Shown one piece after another: positions 17,454 to 25,978 of a DNA stretch of 64,000 nt. Position 1 is the stretch's first letter; each line of letters opens with the position of its first letter. This stretch comes from Salinibacterium sp. NG253 (GTDB taxonomy: Bacteria > Actinomycetota > Actinomycetes > Actinomycetales > Microbacteriaceae): positions 450,208 to 514,207 of the forward strand of contig NZ_JADYWF010000002.1 of assembly GCF_015864945.1 (NCBI RefSeq). The letters run 5' to 3'. Both the position numbers and the translations under genes were made by a program. The notes beneath the pieces were generated by a model. It was not told the origin of the DNA. It did not search any database and saw only the letters and a program-made list of their open reading frames with translations.

Positions 17454-18788
17454 TTAAGCGCGCTCGCCAGCGTCGAGATCAACCCCCGCCGTCTCCGGCC
17501 CGACAAACGCACCCACCGCAATCAGTATCCCGCCGAGGGCGAGCAACGCAGCTACCGCACCCTGCTGCCCCAAAATGCCTTGCAGCGCCGGCAGGTAGTA
17601 CGGATACAGCGCCGGGATCACGATCGAGAGGCTGTATCCAACGCCGTAGCCGCTCGCGCGCACCGAAGTGGGGAACCGCTCCACGAGGTACGCCCCGACC
17701 GGCCCGTACGCCGACACGGTCACCACTTGAAGCGCGACTACTCCGAGCACAAGCAGCCCAAGGCTAGGTGCCGCAAACACGGCGAGAAACGCGAGCGGGC
17801 CTGCAACCGCCGTCAGCATCCCGAACCCCATAAAGAAGCGCCGCCGTCCGGTGAAGGTCGAGAGATGACCGCACGCTGCCATAGTGAGAGCGGATGCCGC
17901 GGTGCCGATCATCATCGCGAACGACAGGGTTCGACCATCCAATGTCCCTGTCGCGCCCAGCGCCCCCGCGCCGGAACCCAGCTGACCGGCCAGCACCGGT
18001 ATCGCCATGTTGGTGAGCAGCCAGAGCCCGCTCATCATGATGAACACTTGCCAGAGCGCACGGCGGTGGCGGCCGACGAGAATCTGTTTCAACGGGTTAG
18101 TGCGCTGCAATGGGCGTTGCCACTGCGGCGACTCTTCGACCCGCGCACGGTAGTAGAACAGCATCGTGAAGGCGAGCAGCGAGCCCAAGATGAAGAGCGC
18201 ACGCCAGCCCCACTGGTTATAGGCGGCGGCGTCGAGCACGCTCTGCAGCACAAACACCATGCCCGCGATCGAGGCGTTGGCCCAGGGCGACATCCACATG
18301 ATGAGGCCGCTGACGAGGCCGCGCCGTTCGGGCCGCGACCATTCCATCGCGAGTGGGATGGCGGAGGTGTATTCTCCGCCGAGGAAGATGCCGCCGACAA
18401 ACCGCAGCAGAAGAATTGCGGCCAGGGTTCCGCTACCGAGCACGGTGTGGTCGGGCACGAACGCGATCAGCAGAGTCGTGAGCGCGACACCGAGCAGAGC
18501 GACCTTCGTGGTCGCCGTTCGCCCGATGCGGTCGGAAATGGACCCGAAAATCGCCGCCCCGATCGGTCGGCCAAGCAGCGTCGCGACAAAGATCAGGCCG
18601 GCGTTCCCGACCAGATTGTCCGAGCCAAACAGTTGGGCGGATGCCGGCGCGAGCGCAATCACCGGTAAGAAGATGTCGAACTGGTCGACATAGTTGCCGA
18701 AGATCCCGCCGCGCACAGCGCGACGTGTGGCCAACGGAGCCGCAGAGGAGGCAGACGAGACAGCGGGGATCGAATGTGTGGGGCGCAT
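17454..18788 (-). CDS. MFS transporter (metabolite:H+ symporter type) under TPP control
   Basis: A 444-residue 12-helix major facilitator. The loop 2-3 motif appears as GSISDRIGRTATTK. FLGGEYTSAIPLAMEWSRPE resembles the GGE region of the metabolite:H+ symporter subfamily (ShiA/ProP-like), and FPTSVRASGYG the late RxSG motif. A clear TPP riboswitch lies directly upstream with the ribosome site GAAGGAAG in its 3' end. This predicts repression by thiamine diphosphate and a role in uptake of thiamine or a precursor. The start MRPTHSI lies 7 nt past that site; an alternative start at 18812 would fall inside the aptamer. Confidence 0.9.
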   Translation of the reverse strand: MRPTHSIPAVSSASSAAPLATRRAVRGGIFGNYVDQFDIFLPVIALAPASAQLFGSDNLVGNAGLIFVATLLGRPIGAAIFGSISDRIGRTATTKVALLGVALTTLLIAFVPDHTVLGSGTLAAILLLRFVGGIFLGGEYTSAIPLAMEWSRPERRGLVSGLIMWMSPWANASIAGMVFVLQSVLDAAAYNQWGWRALFILGSLLAFTMLFYYRARVEESPQWQRPLQRTNPLKQILVGRHRRALWQVFIMMSGLWLLTNMAIPVLAGQLGSGAGALGATGTLDGRTLSFAMMIGTAASALTMAACGHLSTFTGRRRFFMGFGMLTAVAGPLAFLAVFAAPSLGLLVLGVVALQVVTVSAYGPVGAYLVERFPTSVRASGYGVGYSLSIVIPALYPYYLPALQGILGQQGAVAALLALGGILIAVGAFVGPETAGVDLDAGERA

Positions 18789-18795
18789 GAGCCGT

Positions 18796-18882
18796 ACTTC
18801 CTTCGCCGGCATTACCCGGTAGGTTCGACGGTCGAAGCTGCGTCAGCTCCCTCTCAGCCCTTGCATTAGGGCTCCCGTGTGG
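18796..18882 (-). promoter_or_regulatory. TPP riboswitch (THI element)
   Basis: Read on the minus strand: CACACGGGAGCCC, then AAGGGCTGAGAGGGAGC (the pyrimidine-sensing CTGAGA core), then CGAACCTACCGGGTAATG and CCGGCGAAGGAAGT. These match the conserved blocks of the thiamine diphosphate aptamer in order. The outer helix P1 looks weak. GAAGGAAG at the 3' end is the likely ribosome site of the MFS gene, so translational control is probable. A TAGGTT element about 10 nt upstream could be the -10 box. Confidence 0.95.
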
Positions 18883-19051
18883 ACGCCACCAACCTAACAC
18901 TCCGCTGCGCTCAAAAAGACCGGCAAAGTCCCAAGAATCGCGCAGCAAGCTTCCAGCCAGACCGTCAAAGATTCCATGAGTAAAGCTGAACGATCGGCGG
19001 AGATCGTACAACGATTCAATCCCCACTTTCAGATGAAAAGGAGAGGTCATT

Positions 19052-20188
19052 ATGGCCACAAGCGAGAACTCTCTTCCCGGAAATTCGGCAGAGTACGACA
19101 AATGGTGCGATGAAGAGATCGAGGCCCGCGGCCCGATTAGTGAGCTGCTTCTTAACGCGTTTTCACAGCAGAGCAAACCGCAAGAGGTCGTGGGATTGCC
19201 TGAAGCTGTAGCGTCCGCTGTCGAAAGCGGTCGGGATCTCATCCGCGATGAAGACGTGCAATTGGCGCTGTTTCTGCTCTACGGCCTCTACTACGGGGCC
19301 GTGGTGGAAAATGGCGATCGCTGGGAGTGGGATCTGGGCACTATCGCGGCGCGACTCGATCTCGAGCAGGCGTTCGAGGCGCAGCTCCGTGCGGCGGTCA
19401 CCATTCCGGAGTTGCCGAACGCTGCGGACGAGGATGTCGCTGCCGCCCTTTTTGAGTTCACCAGCGCAGACTCCGGACCGAGTCTCTCTCGCTATGTGGC
19501 AAAGAAACTCACGGCGGATCAAGCCCACGAGTACTTAGTGCAGCGTTCGATTTACACACTGAAGGAAGCTGACCCGCACTCCTGGGCAATTCCGCGCCTT
19601 CGCGGTCGGGCCAAGGCGGCGCTGGTCGAGATTCAGTCCGATGAGTATGGCGCCGGGCGCCGAGATCGGATGCACTCCGAAATTTATGCTCGCACCATGC
19701 GCGGTGTGGGGCTCGATTCGCGGTATGGCGCGTACCTCAACTACGCGCCAGCGATCACGCTGGCGTCGTTCAACATGATGTCGATGTTTGGGCTCCATCG
19801 CCGACTTCGCGGGGCCATCGTCGGCCACTTGGCGGCATTCGAAATGACGTCATCGATCCCCAACAAGCTGTATGCGCGTGGCTTCCGCCGCCTCGGTTAT
19901 GGAGGCGATGTCACTGAGTACTTCGATGAGCATGTGGAAGCCGACGCGGTTCATGAACAGATTGCGGCGCGCGACTTAGCTGGCGGTTTGGCGGAGAGCG
20001 AGCCAGCGTTGCTGAGCGAGATTTTCTTTGGCGCGGGTGCGTGCCTCCTACTTGACGACTGGGTGGCGCAGCACATGCTGGAGTCGTTCGAGGCCGGGCG
20101 TTCGTCGCTTCGAAAGCCTCTCGCGGCGCTGGCGACCGGCGACTTCGTGAATGATTCCAACCCGATCGGAGAGGTAGCGGCACGATGA
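19052..20188 (+). CDS. Iron-containing redox enzyme family protein (heme-oxygenase-like diiron fold)
   Basis: A 378-residue helical protein resembling the iron-containing redox enzyme family (heme-oxygenase-like diiron oxidases). Candidate metal residues sit in KEADPHSW (about 170-177), VEIQSDEYG (about 191-199), AFEMTSSIPN and DEHVEADAVHEQ (about 292-303), an H/E/D pattern typical of the fold. I cannot assign the ligands firmly. A strong AAAAGGAGAGG site precedes the ATG. The stop overlaps the start of a CDGSH iron-sulfur gene (ATGA), so the two are translationally coupled and probably functional partners. Substrate unknown. Confidence 0.8.
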   Translation: MATSENSLPGNSAEYDKWCDEEIEARGPISELLLNAFSQQSKPQEVVGLPEAVASAVESGRDLIRDEDVQLALFLLYGLYYGAVVENGDRWEWDLGTIAARLDLEQAFEAQLRAAVTIPELPNAADEDVAAALFEFTSADSGPSLSRYVAKKLTADQAHEYLVQRSIYTLKEADPHSWAIPRLRGRAKAALVEIQSDEYGAGRRDRMHSEIYARTMRGVGLDSRYGAYLNYAPAITLASFNMMSMFGLHRRLRGAIVGHLAAFEMTSSIPNKLYARGFRRLGYGGDVTEYFDEHVEADAVHEQIAARDLAGGLAESEPALLSEIFFGAGACLLLDDWVAQHMLESFEAGRSSLRKPLAALATGDFVNDSNPIGEVAAR

Positions 20189-20412
20189 ACAAGCAGTCCC
20201 ACAATTCCCCTGAGGCGCGCGGCTCTGACGATGTCGAAGTGATTGCTTGCGCCGACGGACCGCTCTTGGTTCGAGGCGCGATTGACTTGCGATCGTCAGA
20301 CGGCGAGCCCATTCCTCAATCACGGCGCACCGTTGCGCTCTGCCGCTGTGGGGTGTCAGACATCAAGCCGTTTTGCGATGGAACTCACAAACTCGTCAAC
20401 TTCAAGGCGTAG
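20185..20412 (+). CDS. CDGSH iron-sulfur domain protein
   Basis: A 75-residue protein carrying CRCGVSDIKPFCDGTHK. C53, C55, C64 and H68 form the 3Cys-1His ligand set for a [2Fe-2S] cluster of the mitoNEET type. The domain is complete and there is no membrane anchor. It overlaps the upstream diiron-oxidase-like gene by 4 nt, which suggests it supplies electrons or iron-sulfur chemistry to that enzyme. Confidence 0.93.
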   Translation: MNKQSHNSPEARGSDDVEVIACADGPLLVRGAIDLRSSDGEPIPQSRRTVALCRCGVSDIKPFCDGTHKLVNFKA

Positions 20413-20437
20413 TGGCGCAGGCGGCGATAATGGGGAG

Positions 20438-20827
20438 ATGACTTCTCCTGAATTCTCCGCTCTGGCCACCGAGCCTTATGTCTCGCTCACTACTTTCCGC
20501 AAGTCGGGGGATGCGGTCTCTACCCCGGTGTGGATTGTTGCGGATGGCGATCGCATGTTTGTTACGACGGCGCCCCATTCGGGCAAGGTGAAGCGCATCG
20601 CTCATACTGATCGCGTCGAACTGACCGCGTGCGACATGCGTGGCACGATAACCGAGGGTGCTGCCACGGTGACGGCGACCGCGAGTGTTCATCATGATGC
20701 TGAGACTTTGGATGCCATGGATGCGGCTCTCAAGAAAAAGTACGGCGCCAAGTACGCGGCAATCCGTCTCGCGCAGAAGCTTCGCGGCACTGCAGGGCAA
20801 TCGGTTGCGATCGAGTTGCGCGCGTAG
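20438..20827 (+). CDS. PPOX-class F420-dependent oxidoreductase family protein
   Basis: A 129-residue split-barrel flavin-type protein. YVSLTTFRKSGDAVSTPVWI and VTTAPHSGKVKRI are the family's cofactor-contacting segments. In actinobacteria this group (TIGR03666-like) uses F420, FMN or biliverdin-type substrates. The start is ATG 20438; GGGGAG directly before it could be a ribosome site, or GATAAT at 20426-20431 could give a leaderless mRNA. A longer in-frame extension overlaps the CDGSH gene and has no family similarity. Confidence 0.85.
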   Translation: MTSPEFSALATEPYVSLTTFRKSGDAVSTPVWIVADGDRMFVTTAPHSGKVKRIAHTDRVELTACDMRGTITEGAATVTATASVHHDAETLDAMDAALKKKYGAKYAAIRLAQKLRGTAGQSVAIELRA

Positions 20828-20836
20828 GTTCGCATC

Positions 20837-21040
20837 ATGAGCCTCGATGACGATCCGTTCGGGTTCGAGATCACGAAGAGTGGTGAGGTGCGCATTTTTC
20901 GCGCTGGTCGCGAGGTTGTGGTGGTGCGAGGTGTTGCTGCGGCCAACTTGTCGGCGCGTTTAGGAACGAGTGCAGCTTCTGATCAGCAGGTTTTGGCGCG
21001 GGCGACGGGAAACTACCGTCGCGGCAATGAACGGCGTTAG
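20837..21040 (+). CDS. Conserved small actinobacterial protein (67 aa)
   Basis: A basic 67-residue protein with a short beta-rich N-terminal half (FEITKSGEVRIFRAGREVVV) and the C-terminal block LARATGNYRRGNER. I remember similar short proteins in other actinobacteria but no function. It begins 9 nt after the PPOX gene, so probably forms a two-gene unit with it. Confidence 0.65.
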   Translation: MSLDDDPFGFEITKSGEVRIFRAGREVVVVRGVAAANLSARLGTSAASDQQVLARATGNYRRGNERR

Positions 21041-21266
21041 AGGGCGGGAGCAAGCACTTTATTCCCATGCAAAAATCTTGCGCTAGGAGATGAAATCAGG
21101 CGTCTCACCGGGATATTCGTTGGTTTCACGCAACGATACTGAGAATAACCTGTGTAAGGCCGTTTTATTGAAGCGAAATTGTGTCACTATTGTGTAGGCC
21201 CCCGAAAGGGGGTCAACTCTTGGTTCCCCCGAAATCAAGTGCACCCGTGATCGATGGAGTCCCCCT
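21041..21266 (+). other. Leader region of the first VWA gene
   Basis: 226 nt without a gene. It contains a small hairpin, five C:G pairs closed by a GAAA tetraloop (21199-21212), and several AT-rich stretches that could hold the promoter. I could not fix a -35/-10 pair. AATTGTGTC and TCCCCCGAA also occur upstream of the paralogous gene near 30549, but in a different order. Confidence 0.4.
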
Positions 21267-23012
21267 GTGTCCCGACCTCGCCACCGTTCCAGAACAATTA
21301 AATCCTGGTTCCTCCGCGCTAGTACACCCGCCCTCGCAACCCTGCTCACCCTGTCCCTCGCCGGTGGTGGCGCTCTCGTAGCGCTTGCTGCCCAGAACAA
21401 GCTCGACGATTTTGTGGCCCAGACTTTCGGATGCCCGAATGCCACCGAACTCGTTGTCGTCACCGATCCCACCATTTCGTCGACCGTCCAAACCGTCGCG
21501 AATGCTTTCAATGCGGAGCACGTTGGTCAATGCCTCTCGGCCACAATCGTGACGCAGCGCTCCGCGGATACCGCCGCATTGCTGGCATCCGGCACCTCCA
21601 CTGGTGCTGACGCCTGGATCCCTGATTCGCCGATTTGGTTGAACCGAGTGGAAAGCACCGCGACCGCTCTCGGCCGCGAAATCCCCAAGACGCAGGAGTG
21701 GGATTCGATCGCATCGAGCCCGCTTGTGCTGGCAACCCCGGCCGTGAAGGTCGCGGAATTCGAAGCATCCGAGGTGGGGTGGGGTGCAATCCTTGATGGC
21801 CGTTACCGCACGCTTCTGCCTGATCCTGAATCGTCATCTGCGAGCATGATCGCGCTCGCTACCCTCAATGATCTCGCGGCAGATACCGACCCTGCTGACT
21901 TCGACCGTGTGCTGATGAATCTGGGGCGCTCGATCCCCGACTCCACCAAGGCGGCCTTCACCGAGCTGCAGATCACTGACTCACGCACGGTTGCTCTCGC
22001 AACCGAGCGAGAGATCGTGGAACATAACGCGTCCAGCCCTGACGAGCCTCTGGTGGCGCTGTACCCGTCCGAAGGCACCGTCGCCCTCACCTACCCCTTT
22101 GTTGTTGTCGATAACTCCGAAGTAACGGAACTCGAAGCCTCACGGATGACCGACGAAGAACGCGCAGAACTCGCCGACCTCGAAACCTCTCGTACGAAGC
22201 TTCTTGAGGAATTTGCTGATCTTGTTCGAGGCTCGGCTCAGGTCCTGAACGCCGAAGGTTTCCGTGACAACGCCGGCGAGGGCGAGATTCTCGCCTCCGG
22301 TGTCATCGCAGCACCCGTCGCCACCAAGTCGGTGGGAGACACTGACGAACTCGTGAGCATTCTGCGCAACTGGAACGCCCTCAACCTGCGCTCGCGCATT
22401 CTCACCGTCGTCGACGTTTCTGGTTCGATGCTTGAGCGTGCCTGGGACGGTCAGCGCCGCATCGAGATGTTCCAGAACTCGGCCGAGGATGCCTTCAGTA
22501 CGCTTTCTGAGGATGACGAGCTCGGCATGTGGCTCTTCTCCAAAGAGCGCGTTGGCACCGAGGACTGGGAAGATGTCGCGGGCATCCGCTCCATGAACGA
22601 TCCCGAGCACGTTGAGAACCTTCAGGCGATCATCGACACCCTCCCGTCGCGCATCAACGGCTACACCGGTCTCAACGACACCGTTTTGGCCGCGGTTACT
22701 CACGTGCGCGAAGACTTCAACCCCGACAAGGTCAACTCAGTGATCCTCATAACTGACGGTCGCAACGAAGACGACAACGGCATCTCCTTGGAGAAGCTGG
22801 TTGACGAACTGAACGCGATGATCGACAACAACACTGATGAGCCCGTTCCCGTGGTGCTCGTCGGAATTGGGCCAGACACCGACGTCGAAGCGATGCGAAA
22901 GATCGCCCAGGTCACCGGTGGAACGGCCTACCAAGCAAACAACCCCACCGAGCTCAGTAACGTGATGCTCGAGGCGTTGTCACAGCGCGACTGCCGCCCG
23001 AACTGCAGTTAG
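21267..23012 (+). CDS. Membrane-anchored binding-protein-like/VWA protein, copy 1
   Basis: A 581-residue exported protein. The N-terminus is basic and followed by a transmembrane anchor (about residues 16-42), so the rest is extracellular. Residues about 60-290 resemble a type 2 periplasmic solute-binding domain (ELVVVTDPTISS, GADAWIPDSPIWL). Residues about 375-570 form a von Willebrand A domain with an intact MIDAS: DVSGS at 383, YTGLND and LITDGRNED. It ends SQRDCRPNCS, with two cysteines. The GTG start has GGAG upstream. A paralog lies at 30725-32482. Function unknown; metal-dependent ligand binding is inferred from the domains. Confidence 0.85.
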   Translation: MSRPRHRSRTIKSWFLRASTPALATLLTLSLAGGGALVALAAQNKLDDFVAQTFGCPNATELVVVTDPTISSTVQTVANAFNAEHVGQCLSATIVTQRSADTAALLASGTSTGADAWIPDSPIWLNRVESTATALGREIPKTQEWDSIASSPLVLATPAVKVAEFEASEVGWGAILDGRYRTLLPDPESSSASMIALATLNDLAADTDPADFDRVLMNLGRSIPDSTKAAFTELQITDSRTVALATEREIVEHNASSPDEPLVALYPSEGTVALTYPFVVVDNSEVTELEASRMTDEERAELADLETSRTKLLEEFADLVRGSAQVLNAEGFRDNAGEGEILASGVIAAPVATKSVGDTDELVSILRNWNALNLRSRILTVVDVSGSMLERAWDGQRRIEMFQNSAEDAFSTLSEDDELGMWLFSKERVGTEDWEDVAGIRSMNDPEHVENLQAIIDTLPSRINGYTGLNDTVLAAVTHVREDFNPDKVNSVILITDGRNEDDNGISLEKLVDELNAMIDNNTDEPVPVVLVGIGPDTDVEAMRKIAQVTGGTAYQANNPTELSNVMLEALSQRDCRPNCS

Positions 23013-23020
23013 CGAACGCC

Positions 23021-23057
23021 CAGCAACCTGCGACACCACTGGTGTCGCAGGTCGCTG
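23021..23057. terminator. Hairpin between convergent VWA and ctlX genes
   Basis: Long stem of about 17 pairs (CAGCAACCTGCGACACC and its complement) starting 8 nt after the VWA stop and 46 nt before the ctlX stop. One position is A-C in plus RNA and U-G in minus RNA. Probably a shared bidirectional terminator. Confidence 0.75.
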
Positions 23058-23102
23058 AGGTCTGTGGCGAAGGCGGAGGGACCCGCTTCCACCACAGATT
23101 GG

Positions 23103-24095
23103 CTAGGCGCCTGCTGTCGGGGCTGCTTCGGCAGCGTCGGCAGCAGGAACGCCGGCGGCAACATCCGCGGCCATGCGTGAACGACGATCCAGATGGATGC
23201 CGGCCACCATGCAGCGCACCGAGCCACCGGCCAACTCGATCGTCGGAATGTCGAGCGGCACGATCTCGCAGCTGGCTTCGATCACCGAGCGCTGAGCGCG
23301 AGTGAGACTCGCGAGTGCGCGGTTTGAGAGGGCCAAGATGCGGCCGTTCGGAGTCCTCAGCTCGAGAGCATTTCCCGCAAAGTTAGCAATCTGCTCAGCC
23401 GTGAGGTCGATCAGGGTGCGACCGGGGGCGGTCAGGCGCTCGGCCATTTCCATGCGGCGATCTCCCGACGCAATCAGGTCGAGCCCGATCATGGCGAAGT
23501 CGGTCGCGATGCACATCATGACGTTGGTGTGGTAAATCGGCACACCGTGGCTGTCGCGGGCCTCAAACATCATTGGCTCATAGCCGAAGGATGCGCAGAA
23601 CCGTTCGAGCGCGAGCGGGTTGGCGCGGTGCGATTCTGCCGCATACGCTACCCGGTTGGTGTGGTCGATGACCATCGCGCCGGTGCCCTCAAGGTAGATG
23701 CCGTCGTGCTCTAGTCCGGAATAGTCCACGACATCCTGCACCCGAAAGTCATGCTTCAACATTTCAATGACATCGGTGCGTCGCTCGGTGCGCCGGTTTG
23801 GAGCAAACATCGGATACACCGCAACGCGCCCACCACTGTGCGTCGAGAACCAGTTGTTCGGGAACACACTGTCGGGCCGCGTGCTCTCCTCATCCTCAAA
23901 CACGTGGATGTTGACGCCCGCGTCACGCAACGTCTCGGCCACCTGGGTGGACTCGTCGTACGCGGCGCGAGCAATCTCATCCGGAGTGCGGCTGGGGTCA
24001 GTCGACTGGAAGGCATTGTCGCCCGCAGTTTGGCTATTCGGGGTGAAACGGTGCGGGCGGATGAGAACAGCGGCCGAAGGGGCCTGAACGCTCAT
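23103..24095 (-). CDS. ctlX: Citrulline utilisation hydrolase CtlX-like
   Basis: A 330-residue member of the amidinotransferase/arginine deiminase superfamily. Key parts are VFPNNWFSTH (about residues 78-87), EGTGAMVID, the histidine in YHTNVMMC and the likely nucleophile cysteine in GGSVRCMVAG near residue 295. CtlX proteins hydrolyse citrulline to ornithine; dimethylargininase-like activity is an alternative. It begins 7 nt after the ornithine cyclodeaminase gene, so the two likely act in sequence from citrulline to proline. The C-terminus is Ala-rich. Confidence 0.85.
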   Translation of the reverse strand: MSVQAPSAAVLIRPHRFTPNSQTAGDNAFQSTDPSRTPDEIARAAYDESTQVAETLRDAGVNIHVFEDEESTRPDSVFPNNWFSTHSGGRVAVYPMFAPNRRTERRTDVIEMLKHDFRVQDVVDYSGLEHDGIYLEGTGAMVIDHTNRVAYAAESHRANPLALERFCASFGYEPMMFEARDSHGVPIYHTNVMMCIATDFAMIGLDLIASGDRRMEMAERLTAPGRTLIDLTAEQIANFAGNALELRTPNGRILALSNRALASLTRAQRSVIEASCEIVPLDIPTIELAGGSVRCMVAGIHLDRRSRMAADVAAGVPAADAAEAAPTAGA

Positions 24096-24102
24096 CGGTG
24101 GC

Positions 24103-25134
24103 CTACGCGGTCAGTACAGGAACGCGCGACACGAGCGAGAACAGATCCTTGGGGTCAGCCGGGTCGGCAATCAGGTCAAGGTTCGTTGCATAGTCGGTGT
24201 CACGAACAGCGTCGAAGACGTAGCGCAGTGCCGAGAAGTCTTCGATCGCGAAACCAACGGAGTCGAAGAGTGTCACTTCCTCAGCGGAGCTGCGGCCCGT
24301 CGCGGTACCGGCGAGAACTTCCCACAGCTCGGTGATGGGGGAGTCCGCTTCAACCTGCTGAATTTCGCCCTCGATGCGGGTTTGCTCGGGGAACTCGACG
24401 AACACGGTCGAGTTGCGCACGATGGCCTCTTCGAGTTCTGTCTTGCCTGGGCAGTCTCCGCCAATGGCGTTGAGGTGCATGCCGGGTTCAATCATGTCGG
24501 CGGTGAGAATCGTCGCGTTCTTCTTGTCGGCGGTGCAGGTGGTGACGATGTCGGCGCCGGAAACAGCGTCTGCTGCTGAGGTTGCGCGCACGATGTCGAA
24601 ACCGAGTGGCTCAACGTTGCGGATGAACTTGTCCATCGCAGCGGGGTCGGTGTCCCAGACGCGCAGGCTCGTGATGCCGAGGCCGGCGCGGAAGCCGAGT
24701 GCCTGGAACTCAGACTGAGTGCCGGTGCCGATGAGGGCGAGAACACTGGAGTCGGGGCGAGCCAAAGCGCGCGCGGCCATGACGGAGGTCGCAGAGGTGC
24801 GCAACGCCGTCAGCAGGGTCATCTCCGAGAAGAAGGTGGGGTAGCCGTTGTCGACGCGGGCAAGCATGCCGAGCGCAGTCACGGTCTGGAAGCCCAGTGC
24901 AGGGTTGGATGGGTGGCCATTGACATACTTAAAGCCGTACGTTTCGCCATCGCTCGTCGGCATCAATTCGATGACGCCTTCGGGGGAGTGGGCGGCAACG
25001 CGAGGTGACTTGTCGAACTGGGGCCACTTGGCATAATCCTGTTCGAGGTAACCCACGATGCCCATAATGATTGGCTCGATGCCGGTGTCGGCAATCCAGC
25101 GGCGCATGTTGTTGACGTCTACGTAGTGAACCAT
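24103..25134 (-). CDS. ocd: Ornithine cyclodeaminase
   Basis: A 343-residue NAD-dependent enzyme of the OCD/mu-crystallin family, converting ornithine to proline plus ammonia. The dinucleotide-binding segment is LIGTGTQSEFQALGF. VTTCTADKKNATIL and HLNAIGGDCPGKTEL are typical OCD active-site blocks. The start MVHYVDVNNMRRW is fixed by AAAGGAG; a frame running to 25236 would cross the regulator promoter. It is the first gene of the ocd-ctlX pair and is divergent from an Lrp-type regulator, a plausible controller. Confidence 0.93.
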   Translation of the reverse strand: MVHYVDVNNMRRWIADTGIEPIIMGIVGYLEQDYAKWPQFDKSPRVAAHSPEGVIELMPTSDGETYGFKYVNGHPSNPALGFQTVTALGMLARVDNGYPTFFSEMTLLTALRTSATSVMAARALARPDSSVLALIGTGTQSEFQALGFRAGLGITSLRVWDTDPAAMDKFIRNVEPLGFDIVRATSAADAVSGADIVTTCTADKKNATILTADMIEPGMHLNAIGGDCPGKTELEEAIVRNSTVFVEFPEQTRIEGEIQQVEADSPITELWEVLAGTATGRSSAEEVTLFDSVGFAIEDFSALRYVFDAVRDTDYATNLDLIADPADPKDLFSLVSRVPVLTA

Positions 25135-25252
25135 GGTCACTCCTTTCGTTGCGGTAATCGTGCTTCCTACGTTACGAATGTGCACTATGTAGCTACAACT
25201 CCCAGTCGACGCTATTTCCGGCCAATAACTAGGCATAATGCGAGGCTAAATT

Positions 25253-25267
25253 ATACACTTTGTGTAT
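25253..25267 (+). promoter_or_regulatory. Leaderless promoter and inverted-repeat operator of the Lrp gene
   Basis: ATACAC-TTT-GTGTAT is a perfect 6+6 inverted repeat with a 3-nt spacer. It contains the -10 box TACACT (25254-25259) and runs into the ATG at 25266, which is 6 nt after the box. A protein bound here would block both transcription start and start codon, consistent with autorepression. Confidence 0.55.
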
Positions 25268-25697
25268 GTCTGACTTAGATGACCTCGATCGTCGCCTCCT
25301 CGCCGCGCTTCGAGCCGATGCGCGAGAGTCAGTGGCGAGCCTCTCGCGTCGCCTCAACGTCACGCGCGCGACCGTCACGAGCCGTATCGATCGCCTCGTG
25401 AGCAACGGCACAGTGCTCGGTTTCTCGATCCGTATTCGGGAAGATCGCGACCCGTCCTTTATCCGGGCGATTGCCTTTGTCGAGGTAGAAGGGCGATCGA
25501 CGGACTCTGTGATCAGCCAGTTGCGAGGCCTGCCCGAGATCCACGAACTTCACACCACCAACGGCGCCTGGGATCTGGTGGCAGACATCCGCACCGACAG
25601 CCTCAGCAACTTTGACCGGGTGCTGGCCCGCATGCGCAATGTGGAAGGTGTCGTGAACAGTGAGACCAGTTTGTTGCTCAGTTCAGCGCTTCTGTAG
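25266..25697 (+). CDS. Lrp/AsnC family transcriptional regulator
   Basis: A 143-residue regulator. The AsnC-type helix-turn-helix spans residues about 3-60 (LDDLDRRLLAALRADARES, then TRATVTSRIDRL). The RAM ligand-binding domain follows, with the ELHTTNGAWDLV turn. It is divergent from ocd-ctlX, so it probably senses an amino acid such as ornithine, citrulline or arginine; this is inference. The start is at the predicted transcription start. Confidence 0.92.
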   Translation: MSDLDDLDRRLLAALRADARESVASLSRRLNVTRATVTSRIDRLVSNGTVLGFSIRIREDRDPSFIRAIAFVEVEGRSTDSVISQLRGLPEIHELHTTNGAWDLVADIRTDSLSNFDRVLARMRNVEGVVNSETSLLLSSALL

Positions 25698-25717
25698 CGC
25701 GAGCATCCTTCCCACAT

Positions 25718-25726
25718 TGCTATGCT
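25718..25726 (+). promoter_or_regulatory. Extended -10 promoter of the gcv operon
   Basis: TGCTATGCT fits an extended -10 (TGN plus TATGCT). It would start transcription about 20-25 nt before the glycine aptamer. Confidence 0.5.
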
Positions 25727-25754
25727 GAACTCACAACTGAACATCGGGCCGCAA

Positions 25755-25978
25755 CACGATGCGGGAGAGCCGGGCACCCAGCGCTAGTCAACTGAAATTG
25801 GCAAGCGTCAGGCCGGCACCGAAGGAGCAAGCCTCCCCGCCAATCTCTCAGGTTCACGTACCGCACCGCACTGGCCACTCTGGAAAGAGAACCTCGCATC
25901 ACCCTGAGGTTCCGCCGACGGTGAAAGCTCGCTAGCGTTTAGCGTGTGAAGCTCTCAGGCTCATCACAGAGGGGGAGT
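25755..25978 (+). promoter_or_regulatory. Tandem glycine riboswitch
   Basis: Two glycine aptamers in series. The first has GCGGGAGAG, ACCGAAGGAGCAA and CCAATCTCTCAGG. The second has CTCTGGAAAGAG, CGCCGACGGTGAAAGC and GAAGCTCTCAGGCTC, ending in ACAGAGGGGGAG. Repetition of the gcGAArGrgcAA and CTCTCAGG cores is diagnostic. It precedes the glycine cleavage operon and is expected to switch it on when glycine is high. The 314-nt stretch between the Lrp gene and gcvT is explained by this element and its promoter. Confidence 0.95.
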
